A stretch of DNA of 64,000 nucleotides from Corallococcus interemptor (GTDB taxonomy: Bacteria > Myxococcota > Myxococcia > Myxococcales > Myxococcaceae), in NCBI RefSeq assembly GCF_003668875.1, contig NZ_RAWM01000017.1:1-64000 (forward strand), in the 5' to 3' direction. The notes beneath the pieces were generated by a model, which worked only from the letters and a program-made list of their open reading frames with translations, was not told where the DNA came from and did not search any database. Below, in pieces: positions 29,742 to 38,057 of the stretch; within the stretch, counting starts at the first letter, position 1, and each line of letters starts with the position of its first letter. The position numbers were made by a program, and so were the translations under genes.

Positions 29742-31036
29742 CACCGGCCCCCCAGCGCACGCAGCATGGCCAGACTCTTCATCTCCGTCTCCCGCCACTC
29801 GGACTCCGCGCTGGAACCCGCGACGATGCCCGCGCCCACGAAGAGCCGGGCCTTCGCCCCGCGCACCAGCGCCGAGCGCAACGCCACCACCAGGTGCGCG
29901 CGCCCGGGGCCCACCCAGCCCACCGGCCCCGCGTACCAGCCCCGATCCAGGGCCTCGTGCTCCACCAGGAACGACAGCGCGCGCTCGCGCGGCGTGCCGC
30001 CCACCGCCGGCGTGGGATGCAGCGCGGTGACGACGTGCGCGGTGTCCACGCCCTCCGCCAGCTCAGCGCGGATGCCCGTGCGCAGGTGCACCACGTTCTT
30101 CAGCGCCAGCACCGACGGCTGCGCGTCCGCGGACACGCTCGCCGCCACCGGCGTCAGCGCCTGGAGGATGTAGCGCACCACCGCCTCATGCTCGCGCCGA
30201 TCCTTGTCGCTGGCATCCAGCGCCTCCGCGCCGCCCGGCGCCGCGGACCCCGCCAGCGCCTCCGTCTCCAGCCGGCGCCCGTCCACCCGGCACAGCGTCT
30301 CCGGCGTCGCGCCCAAAAAGCCCGTGCCGTCCGGCGCGCGGAAGAGGAACGTGGCGCAGCGCGGGTTCTGCTCACGCAGACGCGCCAGCACGTCCACCAC
30401 GTCGAAGGGCTCCGGTCCCTCCGCCTCCAGCGCCCGCGCCAGCACCACCTTGTTCAGCTGGCCCGCGCCAATCGCCTCCACCGCGCGGTCCACCAGGGCC
30501 TCGAAGTCCCGCCGCGACGAAGCCGTGCGCAGCGCGACGGGCGCGCCCACCGGATGGCGATAGGACTGGGGGAAGGACGCCCGCATGCGCTCCAGCCGCG
30601 AGCGCACCACGTCCTCCGCCCCCGGCCCCTCCGGCGCGAAGACCGCCACCGCCAGCGCGCTGCCCTCGCGCCACACCAGCACCTCCGGCAGCGTCCAGCG
30701 CGCCAGCCCGTGCGAGCGCCACGCACCATCCACCGGCGCCGTGGGACTGAAGCGCATGCCGCCAAACCACGGGCCCGGCATCGTGGGTGATGCGGCATCC
30801 AGCCACCGCACGCTGTCGTGCCCCAGCGCGCCCAGCACCGCCGGCAGCTCGCCCGGCGACTGCGCCTCGAGCACGCCCGCCTCGCCCCACCCCGCCACCG
30901 CCTCGCGCGCCACCGGCCGCTCCCAATACACGGAGGGAACGCCGAGTCCGTCCACGCCGGCCAGGGGATCCACTCCGGGCAGCGGCATCATCCCGGCGAC
31001 CCATCGCGGATCCTCAGCGGGACTGAGCGGCGTCAT
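29741..31036 (-). CDS. menF: Isochorismate synthase
   Basis: Chorismate-utilising enzyme that makes isochorismate, the entry step to menaquinone. The 431 residues carry the C-terminal chorismate-binding domain: GAGQLNKVVLAR, FLGATPETLCRVDG, EALAGSAAPGG, LHPTPAVGG and the Mg-binding FVGAGIVAGSSAESEWRETEMK. By homology it could also be a salicylate-type isochorismate synthase; its position as first gene of a men operon decides for MenF. It is divergent from aroF. Confidence 0.94.
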   Translation of the reverse strand: MTPLSPAEDPRWVAGMMPLPGVDPLAGVDGLGVPSVYWERPVAREAVAGWGEAGVLEAQSPGELPAVLGALGHDSVRWLDAASPTMPGPWFGGMRFSPTAPVDGAWRSHGLARWTLPEVLVWREGSALAVAVFAPEGPGAEDVVRSRLERMRASFPQSYRHPVGAPVALRTASSRRDFEALVDRAVEAIGAGQLNKVVLARALEAEGPEPFDVVDVLARLREQNPRCATFLFRAPDGTGFLGATPETLCRVDGRRLETEALAGSAAPGGAEALDASDKDRREHEAVVRYILQALTPVAASVSADAQPSVLALKNVVHLRTGIRAELAEGVDTAHVVTALHPTPAVGGTPRERALSFLVEHEALDRGWYAGPVGWVGPGRAHLVVALRSALVRGAKARLFVGAGIVAGSSAESEWRETEMKSLAMLRALGGR

Positions 31037-31083
31037 CAGCCATTCTCCTGCACCTCGGGGGAGGCGAGTGACATCACCTTCGA

Positions 31084-31147
31084 TTGTCTTCTAAGCGATC
31101 TCGGCTATACATGCACCATGGAGTTCAAAACCGCTTGAACTCGATGG
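31084..31147 (+). promoter_or_regulatory. Candidate aroF promoter and operator dyad
   Basis: TTGTCT (31084-31089) and TATACA (31106-31111), 16 bp apart, form a plausible promoter. The expected start site falls on a low-GC dyad: GAGTTCAA (31121-31128), six bases, TTGAACTC (31135-31142), extended by CCAT/ATGG across a G-G mismatch (31116-31147). The same DNA encodes two tiny in-frame start-stop stretches (MEFKTA and MEPEFQ). It may be an operator shared with menF or an RNA hairpin in the aroF leader. Confidence 0.45.
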
Positions 31148-31186
31148 AACCCGAATTCCAGTAACTCCAGCGAAGAGGGAGCCGCC

Positions 31187-32083
31187 GTGGGAGGCCAGCA
31201 ACCAGACGACCCAGCCGCGCGGCGTGACCCGGGCGCACACCGCGTCCTGCGCGCGTCGCGTCCAGCGGGCACGCGCGTGCAGGTGGGCGGCGTGGAGGTG
31301 GGCGGGCCCGGCTTCGTGGTGATGGCGGGGCCGTGCGCGGTGGAGGGCGCGGAGCCGTTGGAGCTCGCGGCTCGCGCGGTGGCGCAGGCGGGCGCGCACC
31401 TGTTGCGCGGCGGCGTGTTCAAGCCGCGCACCAGTCCGTACGCATTCCAGGGCATGGGAGAGCCGGGGCTGAAACTGTTGGTGGACGCGGGCCGGCGTCA
31501 CGGGCTGCCCATCATCAGTGAGGTGATGGAGACGGAGCAACTGCCCCTGATGGCGGAGCACGCGGACGTGCTCCAGGTGGGCGCGCGGAACATGCAGAAC
31601 TTCGGGCTGCTGCGCGCGCTGGGGAAGGTGCGCAAGCCGGTGCTGCTCAAGCGCGGGCTGTCCGCCACGGTGCAGGAGTGGCTCAACGCCGCCGAGTACA
31701 TCCTGGCGGGCGGCAACGAGCAGGTGATGCTCTGCGAGCGCGGCATCCGCACCTTCGAGACCGCGATGCGCAACACGCTGGACCTGGCCGCGGTGGCGTG
31801 GGCGAAGGAGCGCACGCACCTGCCGGTCATCGTGGATCCGTCCCACGCCACGGGCATCCCGTCGCTCATCACACCCATGTCACTGGCGGCGGCGGCCTGC
31901 GGGGCGGATGGATTGTTGATTGAAGTCCACCCCCGGCCGGAGCAGGCGTTGTGCGACGGGCAGCAGGCGATGACGCCCGGGGATTTCGCTACGTTGATGA
32001 ATCGGCTGCCGGGCGTGCTCGCCGCGGTGGACCGTCACCTTTGGACGCCGGCGGAGCCGGCACAGATCGCGGGGGCGCGATGA
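31187..32083 (+). CDS. aroF: 3-Deoxy-D-arabino-heptulosonate 7-phosphate synthase (type I-beta)
   Basis: First committed enzyme of aromatic biosynthesis, condensing PEP and erythrose-4-phosphate. The 298 residues have the KDOPS-like type I-beta motifs: [51 protein letters not shown] and [10 protein letters not shown]. An N-terminal extension of about 40 residues is not an ACT or chorismate-mutase domain, so feedback control by a fused domain is not expected. The GTG at 31187 has AGAGGGAG upstream. It is the first gene of the shikimate operon. Confidence 0.95.
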   Translation: MGGQQPDDPAARRDPGAHRVLRASRPAGTRVQVGGVEVGGPGFVVMAGPCAVEGAEPLELAARAVAQAGAHLLRGGVFKPRTSPYAFQGMGEPGLKLLVDAGRRHGLPIISEVMETEQLPLMAEHADVLQVGARNMQNFGLLRALGKVRKPVLLKRGLSATVQEWLNAAEYILAGGNEQVMLCERGIRTFETAMRNTLDLAAVAWAKERTHLPVIVDPSHATGIPSLITPMSLAAAACGADGLLIEVHPRPEQALCDGQQAMTPGDFATLMNRLPGVLAAVDRHLWTPAEPAQIAGAR

Positions 32084-32769
32084 GCACCGAAGTCCGTCAG
32101 ATGTTCTCTTCCATCGCCACGCGCTACGACGTGACGAACGAAGTCCTCTCGCTGGGCATCCACCGGCTGTGGCGGCGCTCGGCGGTGAAGCTCAGCGGTG
32201 CGAAGGAAGGCAGCCACGTCCTGGACTGCGCCACCGGCACGGGCGACCTGGCGCTGGCGTTCAAGCGCAAGGTGGGCTCCACGGGCCGCGTGGTGGGCAC
32301 GGACTTCTGCCCGGAGATGCTGGAGAGCGCCCCGGCCAAGGCGGCCAAGGCGGGGCTGGAGGTGGAGTTCCAGGTGCAGGACGCCATGGCGCTCACCCTG
32401 CCGGACAACAGCTTCGACGTGGCGTCCATCTCCTTCGGCATCCGCAACGTGGATGATCCGGTGAAGTGCCTCCAGGAGATGGCGCGCGTGGTGCGCCCCG
32501 GAGGCCGCGTGGTGGTGCTGGAGTTCGGCCAGCCCACGGGCCCGTACGGCGCGCTGTTCCGCTTCTACAGCAAGACGGTGATGCCGGCGATTGGCGGCCT
32601 GCTCACGGGCAACAAGGCGGCGTACCAGTACCTGCCCCGCACCGCCGCGGCCTTCCCCGCCGGTGACCGCTTCCTCTCCCTGATGGACCAGGCCGGCGCC
32701 TACAGTGAGCGCGCCGCCCACCCCCTGCTGTTTGGAACCGCCTACGTCTATGTCGGAACCGTCCGTTGA
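32080..32769 (+). CDS. ubiE: Demethylmenaquinone methyltransferase (MenG/UbiE)
   Basis: Last step of menaquinone synthesis, C-methylation of the naphthoquinone ring. The 229 residues begin [26 protein letters not shown], typical of UbiE. SAM motif I is [15 protein letters not shown], and the family signature [12 protein letters not shown] is present near the C-terminus. Its start overlaps the aroF stop as ATGA, tying a menaquinone step to the chorismate operon rather than to the divergent men operon. No other ubiquinone genes are present, so menaquinone is the likely substrate. Confidence 0.95.
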   Translation: MSTEVRQMFSSIATRYDVTNEVLSLGIHRLWRRSAVKLSGAKEGSHVLDCATGTGDLALAFKRKVGSTGRVVGTDFCPEMLESAPAKAAKAGLEVEFQVQDAMALTLPDNSFDVASISFGIRNVDDPVKCLQEMARVVRPGGRVVVLEFGQPTGPYGALFRFYSKTVMPAIGGLLTGNKAAYQYLPRTAAAFPAGDRFLSLMDQAGAYSERAAHPLLFGTAYVYVGTVR

Positions 32770-33349
32770 GGCCCGGCGCCTCCTTGTTTCGCAAGTCGTC
32801 GCGTCGGTAGACCCCAGACTCCAGCAGGCGCTCCAGGGGACACTCTCGTCCCCGGGGCCCTGCCCCCGCCCGGCGGACGCGCAGACCGTCGTCATCGCGG
32901 GGCACCGCGCGGCCGGCAAGACGCGCCTGCTGCCGCTCGTTTCACAACTGCTCGGCCGGACCGGGTTGGATCTGGACGCGGAGCTGGAGCGCCGGCACGG
33001 GCGCCCGCTCCGCTCATGGGTCGCGGAGTCCCCCACCACCTTCCGCGCCGCCGAGCGCGAGACGCTGGGCCTGCTGCCCCAAGGCAGCGTGGTGGCGGTG
33101 GGTGGCGGCTTCCTGTCGCACCATCCGGACGCGCTCGCGGGGCACTTCACGCTCGTCGTCCCCGTCACGTTCGACACGTATCGCGAGCGGCTGATGGCGG
33201 ACACCACTCGCCCACGGCTGCGCGCGGACGTGTCGCTGGAGGAGGAGCTCCACTCGCTGTTCCATGAACGCGAGGCGCTGCACGCCCGCGTCCCCACCAT
33301 TTCCCTGGCGGACTTCCTCCGGGGCTGTCTTGCCCAGGAGCCCGCCTGA
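32750..33349 (+). CDS. aroK: Shikimate kinase
   Basis: Phosphorylates shikimate with ATP. The 199-residue product has an N-terminal extension of about 55 residues before the kinase. The P-loop is GHRAAGKT, the shikimate-binding aspartate is in LDLDAELE, the arginine is in TFRAAERE, and VAVGGGFL is the glycine triplet. The lid arginines are in DTTRPRLRA. Its ATG lies 20 bp inside the end of ubiE and its stop overlaps the aroDE start by one base. Confidence 0.9.
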   Translation: MSEPSVEARRLLVSQVVASVDPRLQQALQGTLSSPGPCPRPADAQTVVIAGHRAAGKTRLLPLVSQLLGRTGLDLDAELERRHGRPLRSWVAESPTTFRAAERETLGLLPQGSVVAVGGGFLSHHPDALAGHFTLVVPVTFDTYRERLMADTTRPRLRADVSLEEELHSLFHEREALHARVPTISLADFLRGCLAQEPA

Positions 33350-34596
33350 TGGCCACCCGGCGCATCATCACCCTGCCCCCCACCCTCACCGGCGCGGACG
33401 CCATCGCCTTCGCGCGTGACGGACTCAAGCGGGGCGCGGACGTCATCGAGGTGCGGACCGATCTGCACGCACCCGGAGACGTCGATCCCGATGCGCTCGC
33501 GCGCGTGATGCCACTGCTCGTCTCCGAGCGAGGCAAGCCGCTGCCCGCGCCGTGGGTCCAGGCCGCGTGGCGCGTGGACCGAGACGTGGAGCGCGCGCAG
33601 GACATGGACGCGCCGCCGGGGAAGCTGCTCGCGTCGCACCACGCGGAAGGTCCGCTCACGACGGCGGAGGCCTTGCGGCGCTGGTCCCGGCCCATTCCGC
33701 CGGATGCGCTGGTGAAGCACGTGGAGCCCATGGACGGGCCCGCGCATCTGGACGTGCTGCTTCAGACGCAGGCCGCGTTGTCCCAGCGCTTCGGCGCCGA
33801 GCGCGTCACCGTGCTGGGCATGGGCCCTGTCGCCATCCCGGCGCGCGCGGTGCTCTCACGCAGGAACGGCCTGGAGTACGTGGCCATGGGCGGCCCGTGG
33901 ACGGCGGCTCCGGGACAGCGCCTGCTGGACGACGTGGTGCGCGAGCACCGCAAGGCGAAGGATCCGCACGCCCTGCGCCTGGGCATCCTGGGCACGGCGA
34001 TCCCGCACTCGCGCTCGCCGCGCATCCACCGTCAGCCGTTCGATCGCATCGACCTGGCGGAGGACGCGCCGGTGGAGGCGGTGGTGGACGCGCTGCTGCC
34101 GCACTACGCGGGCTTCGCGGTGACGAGCCCGTTCAAGATGCGGCTCGCGAAGCACACGGGCTCTCAGCTGGACGCCATCAACACGCTGGTGCGCCGGGGC
34201 TCGCGGTGGGAGTCGTTCAACACCGACACGGAAGGGGCCCGCGCGGTGCTGGAGCGGCTGGGCTCGAAGGACGTCGCGGTGCTGGGCGACGGCGGCTCCA
34301 CGCAGGCGCTGCGGTTGGTGGCCGCTGAACAGCGATTCGCCCTGCGGGTCGTCAAGCGCGCGGAGATTCACGCACCGCTGTCCGGGGATTGGGTCTGGAC
34401 GTGGCCGGACCGCGTGGCTCCCCCCGAAAACCTGCGATTCCAGGGGGCACGCGTGGCGGTGATCGCATACGGTGCGCCCGGCCGGCGCGTCGCCGCGGAG
34501 ATCTTTCGCCGCGGGGGCACCCCTCTCCTGCTAGGTGCGGCGTGGTTCGTCGCCCAGGCCCGGCGGCAGCGACAACTCTGGGAAACGGCGACATGA
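33349..34596 (+). CDS. aroDE: Fused 3-dehydroquinate dehydratase (type I) / shikimate dehydrogenase
   Basis: A 415-residue bifunctional enzyme for steps 3 and 4 of the shikimate pathway. Residues 1-195 are AroD-like, with E34 and R36 in IEVRTDL, H98 in LASHHAEG (general base), K123 in LVKHVEP (Schiff base) and R156 near MGPVAIPAR. Residues 200-415 are AroE-like: LGILGTAIPHSRSP (201-214), catalytic K253 in TSPFKM, DAINTL (265-270), NTDTEGA (281-287) and the NADP loop VLGDGGSTQA (301-310). Both halves are shorter than the stand-alone enzymes. It overlaps aroC by four bases. Confidence 0.87.
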   Translation: MATRRIITLPPTLTGADAIAFARDGLKRGADVIEVRTDLHAPGDVDPDALARVMPLLVSERGKPLPAPWVQAAWRVDRDVERAQDMDAPPGKLLASHHAEGPLTTAEALRRWSRPIPPDALVKHVEPMDGPAHLDVLLQTQAALSQRFGAERVTVLGMGPVAIPARAVLSRRNGLEYVAMGGPWTAAPGQRLLDDVVREHRKAKDPHALRLGILGTAIPHSRSPRIHRQPFDRIDLAEDAPVEAVVDALLPHYAGFAVTSPFKMRLAKHTGSQLDAINTLVRRGSRWESFNTDTEGARAVLERLGSKDVAVLGDGGSTQALRLVAAEQRFALRVVKRAEIHAPLSGDWVWTWPDRVAPPENLRFQGARVAVIAYGAPGRRVAAEIFRRGGTPLLLGAAWFVAQARRQRQLWETAT

Positions 34597-35612
34597 ATAC
34601 CTTCGGCACCCTCTTCCGGTTGACGACCTTCGGCGAAAGCCACGGTCCCGCGCTGGGCTCCGTCATCGATGGCTGCCCCGCGGGTGTTCCGCTCACGCGC
34701 GAGATGATCCAGGCAGCGCTGGATCGCCGGCGTCCCGGGCAGTCCGCCCTGGTGACCCCGCGCAACGAGCCCGACACCGTTGAAATCCTGTCCGGCGTCT
34801 TCCAGGACAAGACGCTGGGCACGCCCATCGCGGCCATCGTGCGCAACGCGAACCAGCGCTCGCAGGACTACAACCAGTTGGCCAGCGTGGACCGGCCGGG
34901 CCACGCGGACGCGGTGTGGCGCGAGCGTTACAAGCACCGCGACCACCGGGGCGGCGGCCGCACCAGCGGACGTGAGACGCTCTGCCGCGTCATCGGCGGC
35001 GCCATCGCGGAGGCGTACCTCGCGCGCGACCTGCCCTCCATCAGCACCGTCGCCTACGTGTCCCAGGTGGGTGAGTTGGTCGCTCCCGTTCCGGCGCCGG
35101 GCCTCACCCGCGCCATGGTGGACGCGCACCCCACCCGCTGCCCGGATGAAGCCGTCCGTGAAGAGATGGCCCGGCAAATCCTCGCCGCGAAGGAGGCCGG
35201 GGACAGCCTGGGCGGCTCCATCGACGTGCGCGTGGAGGGCCTGCCCGTGGGCCTGGGCGAGCCCATCTTCGGCAAGCTGAAGGCGCTCATCGCGCAGGCG
35301 CTGGGCAGCATTGGCGCCGTCACCGGCGTCATGTGGGGTCCGCCGGATCTGCTCCAGCGCATTGGCCAGCCCGGCACGAAGTTCCATTCCGTGAAGGACG
35401 CGTACGGCGGCATCCAGGGTGGCCTCGCCAACGGTGAGCCCATGCAGGTGCGCGCCTACTTCAAGCCCCCCGCGACGCTCGCGGATCACGCCAAGGGCGG
35501 CCGTCACGACCCGTGCATCATGCCCCGCGCCGTCCCGGTGCTGGAGGCCATGGTGTCGCTCGTCATCGCCGACCTCGTCCAGCAACTCAACGCCCGCCCC
35601 CACTCCGCATGA
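34593..35612 (+). CDS. aroC: Chorismate synthase
   Basis: FMN-dependent trans-elimination of phosphate from EPSP to give chorismate. The 339 residues begin MNTFGTLFRLTTFGESHG and contain RPGHADAVWRERYKHRDHRGGGRTSGRE in pieces (signatures near 100-130) and the C-terminal GGRHDPC. The start overlaps the aroDE stop (ATGA) and its own stop overlaps aroB the same way. The product feeds the divergent menF. Confidence 0.97.
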   Translation: MNTFGTLFRLTTFGESHGPALGSVIDGCPAGVPLTREMIQAALDRRRPGQSALVTPRNEPDTVEILSGVFQDKTLGTPIAAIVRNANQRSQDYNQLASVDRPGHADAVWRERYKHRDHRGGGRTSGRETLCRVIGGAIAEAYLARDLPSISTVAYVSQVGELVAPVPAPGLTRAMVDAHPTRCPDEAVREEMARQILAAKEAGDSLGGSIDVRVEGLPVGLGEPIFGKLKALIAQALGSIGAVTGVMWGPPDLLQRIGQPGTKFHSVKDAYGGIQGGLANGEPMQVRAYFKPPATLADHAKGGRHDPCIMPRAVPVLEAMVSLVIADLVQQLNARPHSA

Positions 35613-36679
35613 GCCCGCTTCCTCCCGGTTCCTACCGCCCCCCCAACGACCGCTGGGGTTCCTTCACGAAGCTCGCCGCGAAGCTGCCCGAGGGCAGCGT
35701 CGCCGTGGTGGACCGCACCGTCGCGCGCTTCCACCCCACGCTCATCCCCACGCTGGAGGCCCGCAAGCCCCGCGCCATCATCCAGCTGGTGGGCGGTGAG
35801 CGCGCCAAGAGCCTCGCGTCGCTGCAGAAGGTGCTCGCGGGTGGCATCAACCTGCCGCGCTCCGGCACGCTCGTCGCCGTGGGCGGTGGCACCGTGGGCG
35901 ACGTGGCCACCGTGGCCGCGCACCTGCTCAAGCGTGGCGTGCGGCTGTTGCAGGTGCCAACCACGCTGCTCGCGGCGGTGGACAGCAGCCTGGGCGGCAA
36001 GGGCGCGGTGGACCTCGTCGTGCGCGGCCGCGTGGTGAAGAACCCCGCGGGCGTCTTCCACTACGCGGATGAGACGTGGCTGTGCCCGGAGCTGTACGCC
36101 ACGCTGTCCGACGCGCAGGTGCGCGAGGGCTCCATCGAGGCGTGGAAGATGGTCGCGTCGCTGGATGCGCCCCTCTTCAAGAAGTACGTGCGCACGCCGC
36201 CGGCGCTGGAGAAGCTGGTGAAGGACGCGCGCGGGCTGAAGGAGGACGTCTGCTCGAAGGACCCCTACGAGCACCAGGGCCTGCGCCGCGTGCTCAACTT
36301 CGGCCACACCTTCGGCCACGTGCTGGAGAGCCTGTCGCGCTTCAAGCTGTCGCACGGCGACGCGGTGGGCCTGGGCATCCTCTGGGCGCTGGACGTGGGC
36401 CGGCACCTGGGCGTGACGCCGGAGTCCGTGGCGCACGACGTGGAGCGCGCGCTGGCTCGAGGCCCGGGCGTGCTCGGTCGTGACCGCGCCGCGGAGATCG
36501 CCCAGCGCGCGCCGTTGAAGGACGTGGTCGCGCTGCTGGACGCCGACAAGAAGGCCGGCGCCAACGGCGAGCTGCGCATGGTGCTGCTCACCGCGGTGGG
36601 CACCGCCGAGGTCGTGGATGTGATGCCGAAGACGTGGCGGGCCCTGTGGCCCGCCTGGACCCGTGGAGCCCGCCCTTGA
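35609..36679 (+). CDS. aroB: 3-Dehydroquinate synthase
   Basis: NAD- and metal-dependent cyclisation of DAHP. The 356 residues contain the NAD-binding VAVGGGTVGDVATVAAHLLKRG (about 88-109), PTTLLAAVDSSLGGKGAVDL, EAWKM with a metal-binding glutamate, and the metal histidines in LNFGHTFGHVLE and KLSHGDAVGLG. The start overlaps the aroC stop (ATGA). It is slightly compact at the N-terminus compared with E. coli AroB. Confidence 0.95.
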   Translation: MSPLPPGSYRPPNDRWGSFTKLAAKLPEGSVAVVDRTVARFHPTLIPTLEARKPRAIIQLVGGERAKSLASLQKVLAGGINLPRSGTLVAVGGGTVGDVATVAAHLLKRGVRLLQVPTTLLAAVDSSLGGKGAVDLVVRGRVVKNPAGVFHYADETWLCPELYATLSDAQVREGSIEAWKMVASLDAPLFKKYVRTPPALEKLVKDARGLKEDVCSKDPYEHQGLRRVLNFGHTFGHVLESLSRFKLSHGDAVGLGILWALDVGRHLGVTPESVAHDVERALARGPGVLGRDRAAEIAQRAPLKDVVALLDADKKAGANGELRMVLLTAVGTAEVVDVMPKTWRALWPAWTRGARP

Positions 36680-37971
36680 GCCACGCCTCGCCGAGCCGCC
36701 TCACCGTCGACCCGAGCGCCTTGAGCGCCTCACCGCTCACCCCGCCCGTGTCGAAGTCGGACGCCCAGCGAGCCCTGGTGTTGGGACACCTCACGGGCGC
36801 CTGGCCGCTGCCGTCGGTGCAGGCGGAATCGGACGAGGACCTCCCCGCCGACGTGCGCGTGCTGCGCCGGGGCGTGGAGGCCCTGCGCCTTCCCCCCGGT
36901 CCCGTGCGCGACGTGGACTGCGCGGACGGCGGCGCCCCCTTTCGCATCCTCGTCACGCAGGCCGCGGTGACGCCCGGCGCGCGCGTGCGCTTCACCGGTA
37001 CGCCCCGCCTGGGCGAGCGCCCGCACGGCCCGCTCTTCACGTCGCTGAAGCAGGCGCTGGGCGCCTCCGGCCTGACGCTCACCGAAGGCTCGCCGTGGCC
37101 GGTGGAGCTGCACGCGCCCCAGGACACCACGAAGGCCGCGCCGGTGTTCCGCGTGCCGGGCGCGCAGAGCAGCCAGTACGCCTCCAGCCTGCTCCTGGGC
37201 TGCGCCGAGCGCTTCCTCCGGGAGAAGCGCGCGTGGAGCGTGGAGATCGAAGGCACGCTCACCAGCGCCGGCTACATGGACCTCACGGTGGCGTGGCTGC
37301 GCCGCTTCGGCTTCACCGTGGAACAGTCCGAAGGTCACTACTCCGTCACGCAGTATCAGGCGCCCGAATCCGTGCCATCACTGCCGGGCGACTGGTCGTC
37401 GCTGGGCTACCTGGTGCTCATCGCCTGGCGCACGGGCGGCACGGTGGAGCGCGCGGAGCCCGAGAGCGCGCACCCGGACCAGGCGATCCTCCGGCTGGTC
37501 GCTGATGTCGGCTTGAAGATGATCCCGGCGGGCGCGCCCAACACGTGGCGTTTCCAGGGCGAGCCCACCGGCGAGCTCAAGGCCTCGGGCAAGGAGTGCC
37601 CGGACCTGCTGCCCACGCTGGCGGCGCTCGCGTGCGTGCTGCCCCGGCCCACCACGCTCACCGACGTGGGCATCCTGCGGGTCAAGGAGAGCGACCGGCT
37701 GGAGGGAATCCGAACGTTGGTCACTGCCTACGGTGGCACCACGGAACTGTCGGCCGGAGCCGACAGTGAGACGCTGCGCATCTTCCCGCCGAAGGTGAAG
37801 CCCTCGCGCTTCGCCATGGACAGCCGGGGTGACCACCGCCTGGCGATGTCAGCGGCAACCCTGTGTGTGCTGTCCGGGGTGTCTCTGGATCTGACGGGGC
37901 CGGAGTGCGTGGAGAAGAGCTTCCCGGGCTTCTGGCGGCAGCTCGCGCGCGCCGGTGTCCGCTATTCCTGA
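36676..37971 (+). CDS. aroA: 3-Phosphoshikimate 1-carboxyvinyltransferase (EPSP synthase), divergent
   Basis: Transfers enolpyruvate from PEP to shikimate-3-phosphate. The 431 residues have SKSDAQRAL (26-34), SSQYASSLLLG, the catalytic aspartate region, RVKESDRLEGIR and DHRLAMSAA. The PEP-loop that is usually GNAGTAxR reads ADGGAPFR (83-90), keeping the Gly and Arg but changing Asn and Thr. The TTG at 36676 is preferred because it overlaps the aroB stop as TTGA; an ATG at 36634 would overlap aroB by 46 bp. Last gene of the operon. Confidence 0.9.
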   Translation: MSHASPSRLTVDPSALSASPLTPPVSKSDAQRALVLGHLTGAWPLPSVQAESDEDLPADVRVLRRGVEALRLPPGPVRDVDCADGGAPFRILVTQAAVTPGARVRFTGTPRLGERPHGPLFTSLKQALGASGLTLTEGSPWPVELHAPQDTTKAAPVFRVPGAQSSQYASSLLLGCAERFLREKRAWSVEIEGTLTSAGYMDLTVAWLRRFGFTVEQSEGHYSVTQYQAPESVPSLPGDWSSLGYLVLIAWRTGGTVERAEPESAHPDQAILRLVADVGLKMIPAGAPNTWRFQGEPTGELKASGKECPDLLPTLAALACVLPRPTTLTDVGILRVKESDRLEGIRTLVTAYGGTTELSAGADSETLRIFPPKVKPSRFAMDSRGDHRLAMSAATLCVLSGVSLDLTGPECVEKSFPGFWRQLARAGVRYS

Positions 37972-38057
37972 GTGGGAAGTCGCACCGGAAACTTCGCCTC
38001 TAAGACTTATCGTTCTTTTTTGTTGAAAGCGTCCGCCGCCCTGTGAAATCTCCGCCC

